64,000 nt of DNA, taken from Rhodanobacter sp. Soil772 (GTDB lineage: Bacteria; Pseudomonadota; Gammaproteobacteria; Xanthomonadales; Rhodanobacteraceae). The notes beneath the pieces were generated by a model. That model saw only the letters and a program-made list of their open reading frames with translations, had not been told where the DNA came from and ran no database searches. The position numbers and the translations under genes are program-made. The stretch is from NCBI RefSeq assembly GCF_001428385.1, contig NZ_LMSK01000002.1, positions 402,704-466,703 on the forward strand. Reading direction: 5' to 3'. Within the stretch, counting starts at the first letter, position 1. Each line of letters begins with the position of its first letter. Below, in pieces: positions 61,258 to 64,000 of this stretch.

Positions 61258-61926
61258 ATGATCACCGTCCACCATCTCGACAACTCGCGCTCGCAGCGCA
61301 TCCTGTGGTTGCTGGAAGAACTCGGCGTGCCGTACGAGATCAAGCGCTACCAGCGCGATCCAAAAACCCTGCTGGCGCCGCCGGAGCTGCGCGCGGTGCA
61401 TCCGCTGGGCAAGTCGCCGGTAATCAGCGACGGCGGGCTCGTGCTGGCCGAATCCGGTGCGATCGTCGAGTACCTGGCCGACCGCTACGCCGCCGGCACA
61501 CTGATTCCCGCGCACGGCACGCCCGTACGGCTGCGCTGCAATTACTGGCTGCACTACGCCGAAGGCTCGGCGATGCCGCCGCTGCTGCTGAAACTGGTGT
61601 TCCGGCGGGTCGCGGCGGCGCCGATGCCGTTCTTCGCGAAACCTGTCGCGAAGGGCATCGCACGCAAGGTGCAACACGGCTTCGTCGATCCACAACTGAA
61701 GCTGCACCTGGACTATCTGGAAAGCGAGCTGGGCGACGGCGAATGGTTTGCCGGTACTGCGTTCAGCGTTGCCGACATCCAGCTGAGCTTTCCGCTGGAA
61801 GCGTTCGCCGCCCGCGGCGGGCTGGACGCGGGCTACCCGCGCCTGTCGGCGTTCCTGCAGCGCATCCATGCCCGGCCGGCGTACCGGCGCGCGCTGGAGC
61901 GAGGCGGCGAGTACCGGCTTGGCTGA
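61258..61926 (+). CDS. Glutathione S-transferase
   Basis: Protein of 222 residues with an N-terminal thioredoxin fold (VHHLDNSRSQRILWLLEELG; the Ser of SRSQRI is the likely catalytic residue), cis-Pro in GKSPVI and glutathione-binding ESGAIVEYLADRY, then a helical domain with FAGTAFSVADIQLSFPLEA. Conjugates or reduces with glutathione; substrate unknown. Confidence 0.93.
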   Translation: MITVHHLDNSRSQRILWLLEELGVPYEIKRYQRDPKTLLAPPELRAVHPLGKSPVISDGGLVLAESGAIVEYLADRYAAGTLIPAHGTPVRLRCNYWLHYAEGSAMPPLLLKLVFRRVAAAPMPFFAKPVAKGIARKVQHGFVDPQLKLHLDYLESELGDGEWFAGTAFSVADIQLSFPLEAFAARGGLDAGYPRLSAFLQRIHARPAYRRALERGGEYRLG

Positions 61927-62013
61927 ACGAAACCGCGCACGGGCGGGCACTGTTTACGCCTCACTCACGACGTGGCTGGCAGCCTGCAAGGCCAGACGCA
62001 GAGGAGAAGCCCC

Positions 62014-62343
62014 ATGCGCAAACACGATATCGAGCGCCAGCTCCACGACACCGCCGAACGTGCCGGCGAACGCGCACGCCATTACGCCGACGGCGCCAGC
62101 AGCAGCGCCAGGGACCTGCTCGAACGCGGCCGCCGCCGCATCCACGAGCGCTTCGGCAAGCGTGCCGCCTACGGCGAGCAGCTGAGCCGGGCCGCCGAGG
62201 ACTTTGCCGACGAGGCGAACTACCACTACCGCCGGCTGCGCCGCCAGGTGAACCGTCATCCGGCCGCCACGCTGGCGATCGTCGCCGGCACGATCGGTGC
62301 GTTCCTGCTGCTGCGCCGCGCGTTCCGCAGCGACGACGACTGA
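62014..62343 (+). CDS. DUF883/ElaB-like membrane-anchored protein
   Basis: Protein of 109 residues: a long highly charged helical region (ERQLHDTAERAGERARHYAD...) and one C-terminal membrane segment (HPAATLAIVAGTIGAFLLLRRAF). This is the ElaB/YqjD-like layout of inner-membrane proteins associated with ribosomes in stationary phase. GAGGAGA precedes the ATG and a terminator follows. Confidence 0.85.
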   Translation: MRKHDIERQLHDTAERAGERARHYADGASSSARDLLERGRRRIHERFGKRAAYGEQLSRAAEDFADEANYHYRRLRRQVNRHPAATLAIVAGTIGAFLLLRRAFRSDDD

Positions 62344-62382
62344 CCGGGTCCGGGCGACAAGCGGCGCCGGCACACCAGCAAG

Positions 62383-62404
62383 ACCCGCCATCGGCGGGTT
62401 TTTG
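62383..62404 (+). terminator. Rho-independent terminator
   Basis: Stem ACCCGCC (62383-62389) / GGCGGGT (62393-62399), loop ATC, followed by a T run. It ends the DUF883-like gene. Confidence 0.85.
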
Positions 62405-62509
62405 TTCGGCCGTCCAAACGGCCTGCGGGACGGCCGCCCCACCGGCGCACTCCATCCGGGACGGCCGCCGCTGCTAAGCTGGCTCCCTGCAGTCAATCCG
62501 GCCGATCCA

Positions 62510-64000
62510 TGCGTTCGAAAGACCTCACCTTCCACCACCCGGTGGCGTTCTGGCTTGGCTGTGCCGCGGTGATCGCCGGCGTGCTGGCGCACCTGCCGAT
62601 GCTGGCCATGGCCGCGCCGATGCACTATCGCCTCGTCGGCATGCCGATGGACACGCTGATGCTGGCCGGCATGGCGCTGGTGCCGCTCGGCGTGCTGCTC
62701 GCCGGCTATGGCCTGATGCCGCGGATGGAGCAGATGCGGCGCACCCTGCACCCCGACCGCAGCCCGCTGCCGTTCCACGCCGCCGACCATGTGCCGCTCA
62801 ATCGCGAACACTGGAAGCTGGTGACCGTGCTGACCGTCGCGCTGGCGGTGGACGTGATGAAACCGGCCACGATCGGCTTCGCGATGCCGGGGATGGCGAC
62901 CGAATACGGAATCAGCGGCTCGACGGTCGGATTCCTGGCGCTGTCGGCGCTGACCGGTACCGTGGTCGGCTCGATCGTGTGGGGTCGGCTTGGCGACCTG
63001 TTCGGCCGGCGCGCCACCATCCTGCTGTCGGCGCTGATGTTCATGGGCACCGCGATCTGCGGCGCGATGCCGTCGTTCGGCTGGAACCTGGTGATGTGCT
63101 TCATGATGGGCGCCGCCGCCGGCGGCATGCTGCCGATCACCTTCACCCTGATGGCCGAGACCATCCCGACCCGGCACCGCGGCTGGCTGCTGGTGGCGCT
63201 GGGCGGCGTCGGCACCTCGGCCGGCTACCTGCTCGCCTCGGGCGCGGCCACGCTGTTCGAGCCGACTTACAGCTGGCGTGCGCTGTGGCTGCTCAACCTG
63301 CCCACCGGCGCACTGATCGTGTTCCTCAACCGCTACATTCCCGAGTCGCCGCGCTTCCTCGCGCTGGCCGGACTGGAGGACCAGGCACGTGCGGTGCTGC
63401 AGCGTTTCTCGGGCAGCGCCGGGCCGATGATTGCGCACGCCCACCACGCCAGCGATGTGCTGCGCGCGCAGCGCGATGCGTCCGCGCGCATCGGCATGCG
63501 CCAGCTGCTGCGCGGCCGGCACGCGGCGATCACCTGGGGCCTGATGATGTGCGCGGTCGCCTGGGGCCTGGCGAATTTCGGCTTCCTGCTGTGGCTGCCG
63601 GCGAACCTGGTCACGCTTGGCATCGACGCGCAGGCCAGCGCCGCGCTGCTGGCGCGCTCGGCGATCCTGGCACTGCCCGGGATCGGCGTGGTGGTGTGGT
63701 TCTACCAGCGCTGGAGCAGCATCCGCACGCTGGTGCTGTTCATCGGACTGACCGCGCTCGACCTGCTGTTCTTCTTCGCGATCGACCTGGCCGACCTGCG
63801 TTCGACGGCGCTCACCACCGCCGGCACGGTGGTCCTGCTGCTGAGCATCAGCGGAGTGATCGCGACGCTGATTCCGTATGCGGCGGAAATCTACCCCGTG
63901 CACCTGCGCAGCACCGGTGCAGGGCTGATCGCCGGCGGTTCGAAATTCGGCGGCATCCTCGGCGCCGTGCTGGGCGTGTCCGGTCTGTTCGGGCACTTCA
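62510..64000 (+). CDS. MFS transporter, 3' end beyond window
   Basis: Major facilitator of the sugar/metabolite type, 497 codons in view, open to the window edge. The N-terminus has two extra hydrophobic segments (residues 12-75) before the first MFS block. Signatures: GSIVWGRLGDLFGRRATIL between helices 2 and 3, AETIPTRHRGW, ESPRFLALAG after helix 6, and AAEIYPVHLRSTGAGL in the second half. Substrate unknown. ATG at 62510. Confidence 0.9.

Noticed and set aside
1..64000. tRNA, rRNA, CRISPR arrays or prophage genes
   Set aside because: Gaps were read on both strands; no cloverleaf, direct-repeat array, integrase or phage structural gene was seen.

Overview
The window is GC-rich, dense bacterial chromosome. 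It looks like a gammaproteobacterium of the order Lysobacterales (Xanthomonadales), most likely family Rhodanobacteraceae (Rhodanobacter/Dyella-like). Grounds for this: a Xanthomonas/Caulobacter-type TonB receptor, the 'dedicated sortase' two-component pair, DUF3247 and DUF2884 proteins, lipoyl-domain dihydrolipoamide dehydrogenase next to the E2 subunit, and palindromic intergenic repeats. The placement rests on gene content only. I saw no rRNA, tRNA, CRISPR array, prophage or insertion sequence.

Layout. (1) 1-11037: an amino-galactoside or galactoside utilisation locus. It holds a TonB receptor (cut by the window edge), a DeoR/AgaR-type regulator, a secreted amidohydrolase, and a tightly coupled five-gene operon (Tat-exported GH36 alpha-galactosidase or alpha-N-acetylgalactosaminidase, EamA permease, AgaZ, AgaS, GlcNAc/GalNAc-type kinase). 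Two clusters of CGAAA/TTTCG repeats flank the regulator and look like its operators. (2) 11106-18670: trpE, then a two-component system of the proteobacterial dedicated sortase type whose kinase and regulator genes are separated by a lower-GC gene fusing a VanW domain to a glycosyltransferase. Divergent from the regulator lie two micro-ORFs with a terminator, then a candidate structured RNA with its own terminator. (3) 18744-24776: housekeeping genes (rpe, djlA, a cytochrome c, purC) and the first of two Y-family polymerases. (4) 24777-25600: an AT-richer island with an HNH endonuclease. (5) 25600-32401: an agarase-like lipoprotein, D-amino acid dehydrogenase, GltS and an APC permease. (6) 32668-37853: an ATP-grasp enzyme with a flippase-like membrane protein, dinB, a TRIC-like channel, and a sigma/anti-sigma operon with a symmetric divergent promoter region. 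(7) 37985-43853: a DapB-like protein, gamma-glutamyltransferase, lpd and aceF. (8) 44080-48582: an ABC ATPase and a permease-M1 peptidase fusion. (9) 48657-64000: mostly small conserved proteins, a peroxiredoxin, a universal stress protein, a ferritin-like protein, a LytTR regulator, an acyltransferase, a decayed MFS gene, a GH43-type hydrolase, a GST and the start of an MFS transporter.

How it works together. Region 1 reads as one pathway: outer-membrane uptake, hydrolysis by an exported enzyme, inner-membrane transport, phosphorylation, isomerisation/deamination by AgaS and tagatose-phosphate handling by AgaZ. No deacetylase or aldolase (AgaY) is in view, so those steps must be encoded elsewhere or the substrate differs. 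The best candidates for undescribed biology are the VanW-glycosyltransferase inside the sortase-type signalling locus, the micro-ORF/RNA region at 18117-18668, and the mirror-image sigma-factor promoters at 36725-36790.
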